Positions 36,309 to 46,243 are shown, numbered from the stretch's first letter. The stretch is DNA of 64,000 nt from Candidatus Nezhaarchaeales archaeon (GCA_038853715.1 JAWCJE010000007.1:1-64000); one strand, 5' to 3'. The notes: a model not told the origin generated them from the letters alone. Made by a program: numbers and translations.

Positions 36309-37661
36309 TTGTCTAGGATTACCGAGGTTACTCGCCGTTGGGAGCGTGTAGGGGCTCATAGCCATATTAAGGGGTTAGGGCTAAAGGATGGGAAGGCCCT
36401 ATCGGTAGCCGGAGGGATGGTAGGGCAGATCGAAGGCCGTGAAGCCGCTGGCATCATAGTTGAAATGATTAAACGCGGTAAGATGGCTGGTCGCGCCGTT
36501 CTACTAGCCGGCCCTCCAGGTACAGGTAAAACCGCTATAGCCTCAGCTATAGCTAAGGAGCTAGGCGCAGACGTCCCCTTCATAATGATAGCCGCCTCAG
36601 AAATTTACTCCTCAGAGATGAAGAAAACCGAGTTTTTAATGCAAGCGTTAAGGAAGGCTATAGGCATCAGGATCCATGAAACACGCAGGGTTTACGAGGG
36701 GATGGTTTCAGACCTAGAGATTAAAACCGGTAAGCATCCCTATAACCCATACCAACAGATCCCGATAGGCGCTAGGATTAAGCTGAAAACGAGGGATGAG
36801 GAGCGTAGCTTTAACGTGGATGAAACCATCGTGCAGGAGTTATTAGCGAGAAATACCGCGGTAGGCGACGTCATATGGATAGATGCTGAAACAGGACGCG
36901 TAAGCAAGCTTGGTAGATGCCAGGAAGCACCTGAGACCGCTAAGTACGATATCGAGGCAACAGCTAAAGTACCCTTACCCACCGGACCCATATCGAAGGA
37001 GAAGGAGTTCGTTTACACCACTACATTACACACCCTAGATGAAAGTAGCGCGCAGAGGGGAAGCATGTTTACCCTACTCTTCGGTGGACGTGAGGAGCGG
37101 GAAATACCGCCGGAGGTTAGACAAAGCGTTGATGAAACCGTTAAGCGATGGGTTGACGAGGGTAAAGCCGAGGTCATACCGGGCGTCCTCTTCATAGATG
37201 AAGCCTCAGCCCTCGACATAGAAACCTTCTCCTTCCTCGGTAGGGCTATGGAGGGTGAGCTAGCCCCGGTTATAATACTAGCTACCAATAGAGGTATAAC
37301 GAAGGTTAAGGGGACCGACATTATATCGCCCCACGGCATCCCTATCGATCTACTGGATCGGCTCCTTATAATAACTACGAAGGAGTATACGGCTGATGAA
37401 ATACGTGAAATACTTAAGATAAGGGCTCTCGAGGAGAAGGTGGATCTTGACGATGAGGCGTTAAACCTCCTAACAAAAATAGGGGTTGAGAACTCGTTAC
37501 GTTACGCCGTCCAACTACTAACGCCAGCCTACGAAGTAGCTATGAAGGACAATAGGAGAAAGGTTACGTCTAAAGATGTTGAAAGGGTTAAATCGCTCTT
37601 CGCAGACGTTAAACAATCAGTTAAATACCTCAAGGAGTACGAGGATCGACTGCTAAAGTAG
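36309..37661 (+). CDS. TIP49/RuvB-like AAA+ ATPase
   Basis: A 450-residue homologue of eukaryotic RuvBL1/2 (TIP49, COG1224), a hexameric AAA+ ATPase of chromatin remodelling, snoRNP and PIKK assembly in eukaryotes. The start region RWERVGAHSHIKGLGL is typical. Walker A is GPPGTGKTAIA; a long OB-fold insertion (domain II) lies between; Walker B is GVLFIDEASALDIE (eukaryotes usually have DEVHMLDIE, so two positions differ, but the catalytic Glu stays). Sensor 1 ATNRG and the arginine-finger stretch LLDRLLII follow. Its archaeal role is unknown. The start is a TTG at 36309 with GAGGGG before it. Confidence 0.92.
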   Translation: MSRITEVTRRWERVGAHSHIKGLGLKDGKALSVAGGMVGQIEGREAAGIIVEMIKRGKMAGRAVLLAGPPGTGKTAIASAIAKELGADVPFIMIAASEIYSSEMKKTEFLMQALRKAIGIRIHETRRVYEGMVSDLEIKTGKHPYNPYQQIPIGARIKLKTRDEERSFNVDETIVQELLARNTAVGDVIWIDAETGRVSKLGRCQEAPETAKYDIEATAKVPLPTGPISKEKEFVYTTTLHTLDESSAQRGSMFTLLFGGREEREIPPEVRQSVDETVKRWVDEGKAEVIPGVLFIDEASALDIETFSFLGRAMEGELAPVIILATNRGITKVKGTDIISPHGIPIDLLDRLLIITTKEYTADEIREILKIRALEEKVDLDDEALNLLTKIGVENSLRYAVQLLTPAYEVAMKDNRRKVTSKDVERVKSLFADVKQSVKYLKEYEDRLLK

Positions 37662-37718
37662 GTTTTCGAAACACTTGCTTCGGCTCTACGGTGAAGCCTA
37701 TTAGCTTCAAAAACGCGA

Positions 37719-37735
37719 TGTTTGTAATAGTCCAT
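37719..37735 (+). repeat. 17-bp repeat motif, copy 3
   Basis: TGTTTGTAATAGTCCAT, matching 3799-3815 at 16 of 17 bases in the same orientation and 4090-4106 in inverted orientation. Similarity to the first copy continues for about 30 further bases. No second inverted arm is visible on this side. Confidence 0.5.
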
Positions 37736-38048
37736 CGGTTTTACTAATTCTTTCCAACGCTTGTTAAGGTCTTTCAATGGTTCCTTCCAAGCCTCTTACC
37801 GCTTCAATCCATGCGTAGGCTAAGTTTCTCAGGGAATGCCCGGTTTAAGCCTTACTAGGTATGCCTTCGGTTAAACCGTACTGCAATTATGGTTGAAGAA
37901 CAAATAGGTTACTACTTAGACTTATCCTGCAGGGCTGCTTCATTAAAGTATAGCTTCTCCTTTATGCCGTTATTAGCATTCATTCAGATCGTTAAAACGT
38001 GGACTAAAAAGGTTTCACAGATTCGCACACTAAACGCGTAGAGAAAGC

Positions 38049-38056
38049 TTTTTATA
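38049..38056 (+). promoter_or_regulatory. thermosome operon TATA box
   Basis: TTTTTATA preceded by GAGAAAGC (BRE-like), 46 bases before the first thermosome ATG. This leaves a leader of about 20 bases with GAGGGA near the start. It fits a strong archaeal promoter; heat control cannot be judged. Confidence 0.5.
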
Positions 38057-38101
38057 GAAGTGCCTTTCTCCTTCCTCAGGATCTAAACTAGAGGGATCTA
38101 G

Positions 38102-39757
38102 ATGTCTGTACCCGCGCAAGCAGTTCCTGTACTCCTACTGAAGGAGGGTACTCAACGCACCGTTGGGAGGGATGCGCAGAGAGCCAACATCATGGCTGTT
38201 AAGATTATAAGTGAAGCTGTGAAAAGCTCGCTAGGCCCCATGGGCATGGATAAGATGCTGGTAAGTAGCTTCGGCGACGTAACCATTACCAACGACGGAG
38301 CAACCATACTTAAAGAGATGGATATACAACACCCTGCCGCTAAGATGATGGTCGAGGTGGCAAAGGCCCAGGATACTGAAGTTGGAGATGGAACTACTAC
38401 CGCGGTTGTATTGGCTGGCGAACTACTTAGGAACGCTGAAGAGCTACTGGATCAAGATATACATCCCACGGTCATAATGGACGGGTATAGGAAAGCGATG
38501 AATAAGGCCCTAGAAATACTTGACAGCATAGCTATTAAGGTGGATCCCACGGATCGCGACACACTAATGAAGTGCGCTTTAACAACCCTTTCCGGTAAGT
38601 CCGCCGTAGCTGAAGCTAAAGAACTACTAGCTAAGCTAAGCGTAGACGCAATACTTCAAGTAGCTCGTAAGGTAGATGATAGGTGGGTCGTTGACGTCGA
38701 CGACGTTAAAGTGGAGAAGAAGCGCGGTGAATCACTAACTGAAACCCAGCTAATAGGCGGCATAGTCCTAGATAAGGAAGTAGTACACCCCGGTATGCCT
38801 AAGCGTGTTGAAAAAGCTAAAATAGCGCTTCTAGAATGTCCGCTTGAAATAGAGAAGACGGAAATGACCGCTAAAATAAACATAACCAACCCGGAGCAGA
38901 TGAAGGCCTTCCTCGATGAGGAGGCGAACATGCTGAGGAAGATGGTCGACAAAATATCATCGGTGGGCGCTAACGTAGTTATCTGTGAAAAGGGGATCGA
39001 CGATGTAGCGCAACACTTCCTAGCTAAGAAGGGTATTCTCGCCGTTCGAAGGGTTAAAACATCGGATATGGAGAAGCTGGCTAAAGCAACCGGCGGTAGG
39101 ATCGTAACCAGCATTGAAGACCTTAGCTCAGCAGATCTAGGCGAGGCTGAACTAGTGGAGGAGCGTAAGATTGGCGACGAGAAGATGACGTTCGTAACAG
39201 GGTGTAAGAACCCGAAGGCGGTCTCCATACTAATAAGGGGTAGCAGCGACATGAGCATTAAGGAGGCTGAACGCTCAGTCCACGACTCCCTCTGCGTGGT
39301 TCGAAACGTAGTACAGGATCCAAAAGTAGTAGCTGGAGGTGGAGCCGCCGAAGTGGAAGTAGCCCTTAAACTACGTCAGTGGGCTCGAAGCCTAGCTGGT
39401 AGAGAGCAGCTAGCAGCTCTACAGTTCGCCGACGCCTTAGAGGCCATACCGGAAATCCTAGCTGAGAACGCTGGTTTAGAGCCGCTCGACATAATGGTAC
39501 AACTTAAAGCGGAACACGAAAAAGGCGGCATTTACTCCGGTGTAAACGTGTTTGAGGGTAAGGTTTCCGACATGGTTAAGCTAAACGTACTTGATCCACT
39601 CGCCGTTAAAAAGCAAGCCATTAAGTCCGCTACCGAAGCAGCCCTCATGGTCCTTAAAATAGACGATATAATAGCGGCCTCCGCCCTTAAGAAGGAGGAG
39701 AAAGGTAAGAAGGGGGCGGAGGGAAAAGCACCTGAATATGAAGGAGGCGAGTTTTAA
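38102..39757 (+). CDS. thsA: thermosome subunit (group II chaperonin), first copy
   Basis: A 551-residue ATP-driven chaperonin subunit that folds proteins in a double-ring complex. The N-terminus with [11 protein letters not shown], the ATP loop [26 protein letters not shown], and the C-terminal equatorial stretch GGGAAEVE are all canonical. The tail [12 protein letters not shown] is charged. It overlaps the second subunit gene by one base (TAATG). The two genes share long identical nucleotide tracts, which points to exchange between them. The name follows the usual alpha/beta pattern; which copy is alpha is a convention. Confidence 0.97.
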   Translation: MSVPAQAVPVLLLKEGTQRTVGRDAQRANIMAVKIISEAVKSSLGPMGMDKMLVSSFGDVTITNDGATILKEMDIQHPAAKMMVEVAKAQDTEVGDGTTTAVVLAGELLRNAEELLDQDIHPTVIMDGYRKAMNKALEILDSIAIKVDPTDRDTLMKCALTTLSGKSAVAEAKELLAKLSVDAILQVARKVDDRWVVDVDDVKVEKKRGESLTETQLIGGIVLDKEVVHPGMPKRVEKAKIALLECPLEIEKTEMTAKINITNPEQMKAFLDEEANMLRKMVDKISSVGANVVICEKGIDDVAQHFLAKKGILAVRRVKTSDMEKLAKATGGRIVTSIEDLSSADLGEAELVEERKIGDEKMTFVTGCKNPKAVSILIRGSSDMSIKEAERSVHDSLCVVRNVVQDPKVVAGGGAAEVEVALKLRQWARSLAGREQLAALQFADALEAIPEILAENAGLEPLDIMVQLKAEHEKGGIYSGVNVFEGKVSDMVKLNVLDPLAVKKQAIKSATEAALMVLKIDDIIAASALKKEEKGKKGAEGKAPEYEGGEF

Positions 39758-41409
39758 TGGCGGCGGCCGTAGGTCAACTCGGAGGGGTACCGGTCTTAAT
39801 ACTTAAGGAAGGCTCCACGCGAAGCGCTGGCCGTGAGGCTCAAAGGGCTAATATCGCGGCGGCTAAAGCGATAGCTGAAGCCGTAAGGTCGACGCTAGGA
39901 CCTAGAGGTATGGATAAAATGCTGGTCGATAGCCTCGGCGACGTAACCATTACCAACGACGGAGCAACCATACTCGACGAGATAGAAGTACAACACCCTG
40001 CCGCTAAGATGATGGTCGAGGTGGCAAAGGCCCAGGACGATGAGATGGGTGATGGAACTACAAGCGTCGTTGTACTAGCCGGTGAACTATTGAAGCGGGC
40101 CGAGGAGTTAACAGCTAAAAACGTACATCCAACAACCATAATAAGCGGTTACGGTAAGGCTTTAGAGTTCTGTAGGAAGGAGCTTGAAAAACTAGCGAAA
40201 CCAATCAACATCGATGACGAGGAGACCCTACGTAAGGTAGCTATGACCTCCATAGCCGCTAAGGCAATAGCCGGCTTCAAGGAGTACCTAGCGAGTTTAG
40301 CCGTCAAAGCCGTGAAGCAGATCATGGAGAAGAGGGACGATAGAATAGTAGCCGACATAGACCAAGTACAACTCATAAAGAAGCATGGTTCCAGTATAGC
40401 TGATACTAACCTTATCTCCGGCGTCATCATCGATAAGGAAGTTGTTCACGGTGGAATGCCTAAGAGAGTCGAGAAGGCTAAAATAGCGCTCCTAGATTGC
40501 CCGCTTGAAATAGAGAAGACGGAAATGGACGCTGAAATAAGGATAAGCAATCCGGAGCAGATGAAGGCCTTCCTCGACGAGGAGGAACGCATGCTAAGGG
40601 AGATGGTGAAAAAGATTAAGGACGCCGGCGCTAACGTCGTCTTGGTTCAGAAAGGTATAGACGATATGGCCCAGCATTACCTCGCTAAACAGGGAATACT
40701 AGCAGCACGCCGCGTTAAGAAATCGGATATGGAGAAACTGGCTAGAGCTACCGGAGGTAGGATAGTAACGAACATCGACGACCTCCGCCCAGCAGATCTA
40801 GGCGAGGCTGAACTAGTGGAGGAGCGTAAGATTGGCGACGAGAAGATGATATTCGTCGAAGGATGCAAAAACCCACGCTCCGTAGCTATACTAATAAGAG
40901 GCGGGCTTGAAAAGTTCGTGGATGAAGCAGAACGCGCTCTTACGGACGCTCTCTCAGTAGTATCTGACGCCGTTGAATGCGGTAAAATACTACCTGGCGG
41001 CGGCGCGGTGGAAGTAGAACTAGCTAAGCGTTTACGTGACTATGCTCCTAGCGTGGGTGGTAGGGAGCAATTAGCCGTGGAGGCCTTCGCTAACGCCTTA
41101 GAAGTAATACCTAGAAGCTTAGCTGAGAACGCTGGTTTAGAGCCGCTCGACATAATGATGGAGCTTAGAGCTGCCCACGAGAAGCCGGGTAACGAGGTTA
41201 TAGGCCTTGAAGCGATATCGGGTAAGGTCAAGAACATGTACGATGAAGGCGTTATAGAGCCCTTAAACGTTAAGTTAAACGTAATTAGATCAGCCGTCGA
41301 AGCCGCCTCCATGATCCTAAGGATAGACGACATAATAGCTGCGGCTAAAACCGAGACAAAGGCTCCTGAAACTCCAAAGAAAGGCGAGGAGAGCACCGAA
41401 ACAGAATAG
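39757..41409 (+). CDS. thsB: thermosome subunit (group II chaperonin), second copy
   Basis: A 550-residue chaperonin subunit, co-translated with the preceding copy (overlapping TAATG). The N-terminal [38 protein letters not shown] and the C-terminal [13 protein letters not shown] are typical. The apical domain (about 200-370) differs from copy one in scattered positions, while some tracts are identical to the base. The two probably form mixed rings. A T-rich terminator-like run follows. Confidence 0.97.
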   Translation: MAAAVGQLGGVPVLILKEGSTRSAGREAQRANIAAAKAIAEAVRSTLGPRGMDKMLVDSLGDVTITNDGATILDEIEVQHPAAKMMVEVAKAQDDEMGDGTTSVVVLAGELLKRAEELTAKNVHPTTIISGYGKALEFCRKELEKLAKPINIDDEETLRKVAMTSIAAKAIAGFKEYLASLAVKAVKQIMEKRDDRIVADIDQVQLIKKHGSSIADTNLISGVIIDKEVVHGGMPKRVEKAKIALLDCPLEIEKTEMDAEIRISNPEQMKAFLDEEERMLREMVKKIKDAGANVVLVQKGIDDMAQHYLAKQGILAARRVKKSDMEKLARATGGRIVTNIDDLRPADLGEAELVEERKIGDEKMIFVEGCKNPRSVAILIRGGLEKFVDEAERALTDALSVVSDAVECGKILPGGGAVEVELAKRLRDYAPSVGGREQLAVEAFANALEVIPRSLAENAGLEPLDIMMELRAAHEKPGNEVIGLEAISGKVKNMYDEGVIEPLNVKLNVIRSAVEAASMILRIDDIIAAAKTETKAPETPKKGEESTETE

Positions 41410-41424
41410 TAACGTATAAACCTT

Positions 41425-41446
41425 AATCTATTCTTTTTCCCCTTTT
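41425..41446. terminator. T/C-rich terminator after thermosome genes
   Basis: CTATTCTTTTTCCCCTTTTAAGG lies 20-35 bases past the stop of the second thermosome gene, before the convergent DUF72 gene. T-runs of this kind end transcription in archaea. It may serve the plus-strand operon only. Confidence 0.4.
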
Positions 41447-42215
41447 AAGGTAGGTTAAGGTTTTCCGTACCGGCTATCTCCATGAAGCGCTTCGCATCCT
41501 CGACCATATTAGTATTGTTGAAGAGTACGTAGACATCCTTCCCCCTATCGACGTAGGGTTTAACGTACTCTCTATATAGACGTATATGCTCCTCGTCGTT
41601 ATAGTCGTATACGTACATCCTCCTCCCAAGCCCATGTAGCCTGTAATATATGAGGGGGGAGTTCTTAGTGGCTGTAGCTTCTTTAAAGGGGTCTACGGCG
41701 TGAATTAGATTTAAGCGTTGGCATAAGCTACTTACTAGTTCAAGGGTCCAACTCCGATTTCTAAACTCGATTACTACGTTAATATCGTCACGCTTAACGC
41801 TCTTAAAGAACCGATAGGCATTATCCAAGTTAGCCTCCTTGGAGTCAAAGGCTGGCGGTAATTGAACAATAACGGCTACGGCCCTTAAGGCTTTAGCTAC
41901 TTCAATCGTTCTCTCCCAGGCTTCAAAGTTTTCCTTAGTGGGCTTTAATAATCCGTACTTATCTGTTTTATCACTAGGCACCCTTATCCCAGCCTTCCTC
42001 CACGTAGGGCTCGTAGCTGGATGCGTACAGGCTTGCCAACACTTTAAGGTATACTCGAAGGTGTCAGGGGCCTTCCTACGCCAATTAATCGCGGTTTCAA
42101 TCCTTGGAAGCTTGTAAAACGTGCTTTGCAACTCGATAACCTTAAAGGTTTTAAAGTAGGCCTCCATCCCGCCTTTAACCGCCCAACCGCAACATCCAAC
42201 CTTGAGGCTCAACAT
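41445..42215 (-). CDS. DUF72 family protein
   Basis: A 256-residue TIM-barrel protein of the DUF72 (YecE) family. The opening VGCCGWAVKGGMEAYFKTFK, the central STFYKLPR, and VIEFRNRSW are the family hallmarks. Members are widespread and lack an established enzymatic function. The ATG start overlaps the stop of the upstream Nramp-like transporter gene by one base (TAATG), so the two are translationally coupled; this is the only hint of function. Confidence 0.9.
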   Translation of the reverse strand: MLSLKVGCCGWAVKGGMEAYFKTFKVIELQSTFYKLPRIETAINWRRKAPDTFEYTLKCWQACTHPATSPTWRKAGIRVPSDKTDKYGLLKPTKENFEAWERTIEVAKALRAVAVIVQLPPAFDSKEANLDNAYRFFKSVKRDDINVVIEFRNRSWTLELVSSLCQRLNLIHAVDPFKEATATKNSPLIYYRLHGLGRRMYVYDYNDEEHIRLYREYVKPYVDRGKDVYVLFNNTNMVEDAKRFMEIAGTENLNLP

Positions 42216-43585
42216 TAAACCCCGGCAAAACCACTATTAAAATTGTGTTTAAGGTGTTTTCTCTTAGCCTTAACGAGCCTACCTACAACGTCCCTCCTTC
42301 CAGCTATATAGGCTGCAACCGCTACCACCACGAAGCTTAGAAGCCCTTCGATCGGTATGGTTACATGCCCTAGAAGCGGAGTGTAGGGTACTGACAGCGT
42401 TAATAAGGCTAGGTTTAGTAGTATGAAGAACGATATAATTGTCCACGTGCAAACTTTCATAATCGTCGACGCCTTAAACTCGCCCATGACCCCATCGTCA
42501 CTATATAGCCTCGCGAGCCCTATTAAGGGGAAAACCGTGAACGCTGTTGAAAGTAAGCCGGCTATAAACGCGATCCTAACATAGTTCAAGTCGACCAGCG
42601 CTGGTATACCTCCAGCTATTACACTTAAAACGATGATCATTAGCGCCTCCAACCTCCTATACGGGGAATGGGTCAGCAACTTAGCTTCGTAAACTTCGCT
42701 AATTAAGGCTAGTGTCGAGTACAAAATTACGGTCCCGGTTAGAATGGAGCCGGAGAAAAGGCCTAAAGCGAAGACTAAGGAAGCCCCCTCTCCAACCATG
42801 CTTCTAAAGACTATTAAAACTCCTTCAACCACTTCGAGCGTATTAATAGCTGCCCCGGTCATAACTATGGCCGTACAGACTAAAAAGTTAACCAACGCTC
42901 CTAACAGTATACCGTCGAACGACAACGTAAGGGTTGTTATCGGTAGCTTCTTCCCAGCTAAATTACTACTTTGGTAGAAGATTCCGTAAGGGCTTATAAG
43001 GGTCCCCATAATGGCTATAACGACCGAGAGATAGTTCCAACTAATTTCAATGCGTGGCTTTAGGATACCGGTAGCCACCTGCTCAATGGGAGGTTTAGAG
43101 CACACGGCTACTAAAACGTAGGCTAATAGTGTAAGCCCTAAACCCATAAGTACGTTGTCTACTTCATCCATAGCCCCCGACACTACGAGGCCTAGAAGTA
43201 TTAACATAGCGATTAAAACCGTTACCCTCAACGGTAGCCCGGTTAACACGGTTAAGGATAACCCAGCCCCTAATAATTCAATAGAGAGTAAAGCCATATT
43301 AGATGATATCGTGGTAAATATCGTTAGCGTAATGAACCTCCTACCGTAACGCTCACGTATGCACCGCGCTATTCCCTTACCAGTAACTAAGGTAACCTCG
43401 GAGGTTAACTGTAGGATGAAGACGTAGAGGAGAGTACTAAACGCTAAAACCCATAGGAACTCGTACTTAAAGCTATAACCCACAAACACCAAGTATATGA
43501 TTGCGCACGCGTCAACCTCGGATACGCTAGCTATAAAGCCTGGAGCTATTACCTTTAAGAGCCTAGTTAACCCATTCCCCCTCAA
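42215..43585 (-). CDS. Nramp-like metal transporter with altered metal motifs
   Basis: A 456-residue membrane protein with about eleven hydrophobic segments. Helix 1 has APGFIASVSEVDACA (residues 14-28), which lines up with the GPGFLVAIAYVDPGN motif of Nramp; helix 6 has SPYG (198-201) where Nramp has MPHN. The fold is thus Nramp/LeuT-like, but the metal-binding Asp-Pro-Gly-Asn and Met/His residues are replaced, with only the Asp kept. It may move Mg, Al or something else instead of Mn or Fe. It starts at TTG 43585 and is coupled to DUF72. Confidence 0.78.
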   Translation of the reverse strand: MRGNGLTRLLKVIAPGFIASVSEVDACAIIYLVFVGYSFKYEFLWVLAFSTLLYVFILQLTSEVTLVTGKGIARCIRERYGRRFITLTIFTTISSNMALLSIELLGAGLSLTVLTGLPLRVTVLIAMLILLGLVVSGAMDEVDNVLMGLGLTLLAYVLVAVCSKPPIEQVATGILKPRIEISWNYLSVVIAIMGTLISPYGIFYQSSNLAGKKLPITTLTLSFDGILLGALVNFLVCTAIVMTGAAINTLEVVEGVLIVFRSMVGEGASLVFALGLFSGSILTGTVILYSTLALISEVYEAKLLTHSPYRRLEALMIIVLSVIAGGIPALVDLNYVRIAFIAGLLSTAFTVFPLIGLARLYSDDGVMGEFKASTIMKVCTWTIISFFILLNLALLTLSVPYTPLLGHVTIPIEGLLSFVVVAVAAYIAGRRDVVGRLVKAKRKHLKHNFNSGFAGV

Positions 43586-43618
43586 AGCTTAACCCTCTTT
43601 GAGGGCCTCGGAAAACGG

Positions 43619-43984
43619 TTAAAGCCCGCTTCTAACCGCTTTATCCTCGCTTAACGAGAGGTTTCTACCTAGCTCCCATTGATTAAACAGATGGTCGTGA
43701 TTAAGCGTAAGCTGCAATATCTTTAACCCATCCTCATCGTGAAGCATGGTAACGTAGCAGGGAACTCTTAATGTTACGGTCCTACGTCCCTCACTAATCG
43801 GGGTTAGTACGTGTACTTCCTTATGATGCTTCTTATCCTCCTCCATATGCCTGCAAAGCAGGTCATGGGTTTCCTTATGCCTCTTTAAAACCTTCTTAAC
43901 CATTAAGTAGTTATAGAGTATTGGCGTTAACCCTATCGTAAGGTAAGTGGTTAGAAGCCCTATTTCAGCCATCATCCTACTCAC
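43619..43984 (-). CDS. hypothetical membrane-anchored protein
   Basis: A 121-residue protein. Residues 8-28 are hydrophobic (LLTTYLTIGLTPILYNYLMV), followed by a His- and Lys-rich helix with KRHKETHDLLCRHMEEDKKH and then a strand-rich C-terminal part. The His-rich segment might bind metal and the gene lies 33 bases before the Nramp-like transporter on the same strand, so a metal-related role is conceivable, but no family is recognised. The first start is GTG 43984; ATGs at 43975 and 43972 are alternatives. Confidence 0.55.
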   Translation of the reverse strand: MSRMMAEIGLLTTYLTIGLTPILYNYLMVKKVLKRHKETHDLLCRHMEEDKKHHKEVHVLTPISEGRRTVTLRVPCYVTMLHDEDGLKILQLTLNHDHLFNQWELGRNLSLSEDKAVRSGL

Positions 43985-44322
43985 CTATCAGTAGGGAATA
44001 CGGCTTAAGATATATATTGGTGAGGCTTGACGCAGTTAAAATACGCCTAAGTATATCCGAGGTATTCCCGTACGTTTACCCGTACACACCGATCCCTACA
44101 ACCATTCCTTAATAACCTATACAATTGTCAATCAAATAGGAGTTGATAGTTTTCGAAGCCACATAGTTAACGTACTTCTCCATCAGGCGCCTCAACACCC
44201 TCTGCGGCTAAAGCCGGAAGTTTTCCGGCTGCTACCCATATCATTTGGCGGGCGCTTCTCTAAGCCTTTAAAACATCCATTTTCAATAACTATTTTGACG
44301 CGCGCCTTAGGGTTGGTAATAG
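43985..44322. other. intergenic spacer
   Basis: About 340 bases between divergent genes. It has a short inverted repeat, GCCGGAAGTTTTCCGGC near 44214-44230, with seven-base arms. No T-run follows, so a terminator is unlikely. Otherwise I see nothing. Confidence 0.3.
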
Positions 44323-45558
44323 TTGCAAGCCTTTAAGGCCTTCTTAGCAGTAGTTATTATACTGCTTATCAACACATCTCCCTTAATGGATGATAGCCAA
44401 CCAGCGAAGGCAACCTATAACTATAAGTTAAATATGCAACTAGTAAACCATGGAGTGGAGGAATATCCACTCGATAATCTACACGTATTAACAATATTTC
44501 CGAATACAACCCTACAGAAGGCCTACCTAGTTAAGGCTTACTTTTCAACAGATAATCTCTCAAGCTCCGAGTACACCCTCACGATCGATGAGGAAGGCAA
44601 CACCGTGCTTCACTTCGTAAAATTGCCTAAAGGCTTAAGGCCCGCTTCATCCTTAAACTTAAGCCTTGAGTACACGCTTAAGGTGATGGAGAAAAAGATA
44701 GATATTAATGAGCTGTCTAAAGGCGTAGTAAGCGATGTACCTAGCGAGCTTAAAAGTTACTTCACAGCTAAAACCGGTATTTGGGATACTGACGACGTTA
44801 AGCTACGCGAGTTAGCGATGAACCTAGCTAAGGGAGAAACTAGGGTTTTGCCTATACTTTTAAGCTTCATAGAATGGATGGAGCTTAACATTAGGTACCC
44901 CTTGTACCCCGAGGCCGATGAACGCCACATCGCTTGGTACCCGAATCAAACCTATGAGGAGAAAGAGGGTGATTGTGACGATTTAGGCAACCTGCTAATA
45001 ACGTTACTAAGGATAAGGGGTATACCTGCCTACCTACAAATAGGGGTTATTTATTATAAGGGTTCAACCTCTATTAGACTTTTTAACGGTAGCTATGTTC
45101 GGGACTCTATTAACGCTGCTTGGCACGGCTGGGTAATGGTCTACGTGCCGCCAGTAGGTTGGGTTCCGGTGGATTTAACGTACTTTAGCGGTTTACGCGT
45201 AACCCCAACTAACGGAGGCCGCTTTCAATACATAAGAAGCGAAAACCTAACCGACCATATAATTGGGGCTGCCGCGGCATCGTCAAGGGCCCTGCTTTAC
45301 GTAAACGTAACCAAAAAGGACTACATGACCGAAAACCTAAGGTTAAAGGAGGACTTAAAACGTTACAACCTAACCCTAATAATACGCGAGGAGCTACGCG
45401 AGGTAATCGAGCTTAAGCCGGTATCCGTAGGGTTTAAACCAACATTAACGGGGCTCGTCATAGCCACGCTGCTTTTAACCATTACCTTAATCGCCACCTA
45501 CGCATACCTAAGGAGGCGTGCTCGACGGATCTCGTGGACCTACATCCCCGTTAAGTAG
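44323..45558 (+). CDS. membrane-anchored transglutaminase-like protease-fold protein
   Basis: A 411-residue protein. The N-terminus is a signal sequence (FLAVVIILLINTSPL, about residues 6-20), and a C-terminal hydrophobic helix, LTGLVIATLLLTITLIATYA, is followed by basic residues, so the bulk is outside the cell. The transglutaminase-core triad is visible: Cys in EGDCDDLGNLL, His in AAWHGWVMVYV and Asp in VPVDLTYF. Such archaeal proteins are thought to be peptidases or peptide cross-linkers acting at the cell surface. It starts at TTG. It lies near the pilus genes, but a link is not shown. Confidence 0.8.
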   Translation: MQAFKAFLAVVIILLINTSPLMDDSQPAKATYNYKLNMQLVNHGVEEYPLDNLHVLTIFPNTTLQKAYLVKAYFSTDNLSSSEYTLTIDEEGNTVLHFVKLPKGLRPASSLNLSLEYTLKVMEKKIDINELSKGVVSDVPSELKSYFTAKTGIWDTDDVKLRELAMNLAKGETRVLPILLSFIEWMELNIRYPLYPEADERHIAWYPNQTYEEKEGDCDDLGNLLITLLRIRGIPAYLQIGVIYYKGSTSIRLFNGSYVRDSINAAWHGWVMVYVPPVGWVPVDLTYFSGLRVTPTNGGRFQYIRSENLTDHIIGAAAASSRALLYVNVTKKDYMTENLRLKEDLKRYNLTLIIREELREVIELKPVSVGFKPTLTGLVIATLLLTITLIATYAYLRRRARRISWTYIPVK

Positions 45559-45685
45559 GCTTTACCTCGACTACGATGCTTTAAAGGTAGACGTGTAAGG
45601 CATGTAAGGAGCCTCATTTTAAGTAGTGAAGTAGCCTATTAGCTTAACCTATACTTCCAATGGAGTTTTGAGTGAACTTGCCTCT

Positions 45686-45703
45686 AAACTATTTAAATAG
45701 TTT
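45686..45703. promoter_or_regulatory. 18-bp palindrome/TATA before the nitroreductase
   Basis: AAACTATTTAAATAGTTT is a perfect palindrome. It contains a TATA-like TATTTAAAT centred about 28 bases before the ATG at 45722, the distance expected for a leaderless archaeal transcript. It may be a promoter with an overlapping operator, or merely a symmetrical TATA box. Confidence 0.5.
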
Positions 45704-45721
45704 GTGAATAATTTTTTCCAT

Positions 45722-46243
45722 ATGGACCTGTTTGAAGCCATTAAAACCAGGAGGAGCGTAAGAAGCTTCACTTCGAAGGATGTTACTGACGATCAAGTAG
45801 TAAAGATTATAGAGGCGGCAACCTGGGCTCCTTCAGCTGGAAATTTACAGCCTTGGGAGTTTATAGTGGTTAGAAACGAAGAAACAAAGCGGAAGCTAGC
45901 TCGTGCGGCCCTTAACCAAGACTGGCTGGTAGAGGCGCCAGTAGTAATCGTAGCCTGTGCTAACGAGAAGCGATCATCATGGTACGGTGAGCGTGGTAGA
46001 ACCTTGTATTGCATATGTGATACGTCAGCAGCTATACAAAACCTTCTACTAGCCGTTCACGCTCTAGGGCTTGGAGCATGCTGGATAGGCGCCTTCCACG
46101 AAGATGAGGTATCCTCCATACTACGCATCCCGAGAGGAGTAAGACCTATAGCGATAATACCCATCGGTTATCCAGCTGAGCATCCACGTCCACCTGAGAG
46201 AAGACCTGTTAAAGACGTGATACATTCAGAGCGCTACGGGTAA
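45722..46243 (+). CDS. nitroreductase family protein
   Basis: A 173-residue FMN-dependent oxidoreductase of the nitroreductase family. FEAIKTRRSVRSF at the start holds the Arg-Arg-Ser FMN-binding motif; APSAGNLQPWEF and GLGACWIGAF complete the flavin site. The ATG at 45722 is chosen over the GTG at 45704, as it begins the usual MDLFEAIKTRRS and fits the promoter position. The natural substrate is unknown. Confidence 0.9.
   Translation: MDLFEAIKTRRSVRSFTSKDVTDDQVVKIIEAATWAPSAGNLQPWEFIVVRNEETKRKLARAALNQDWLVEAPVVIVACANEKRSSWYGERGRTLYCICDTSAAIQNLLLAVHALGLGACWIGAFHEDEVSSILRIPRGVRPIAIIPIGYPAEHPRPPERRPVKDVIHSERYG

Larger units (their letters stand above)
37662..38101. other. intergenic region with decayed repeat before thermosome genes
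   Basis: About 440 bases. Bases 37719-37768 match 3799-3847 at about 84 percent. On the minus strand, broken frames read coding-like pieces (LNKRWKELVKPMDYYKH at 37713-37770 and HSLRNLAYAWIEAVRG near 37795-37840). This looks like a decayed copy of the element at 3.8-4.2 kb; a transposase is possible but unproven. The thermosome promoter is at the right end. Confidence 0.45.
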
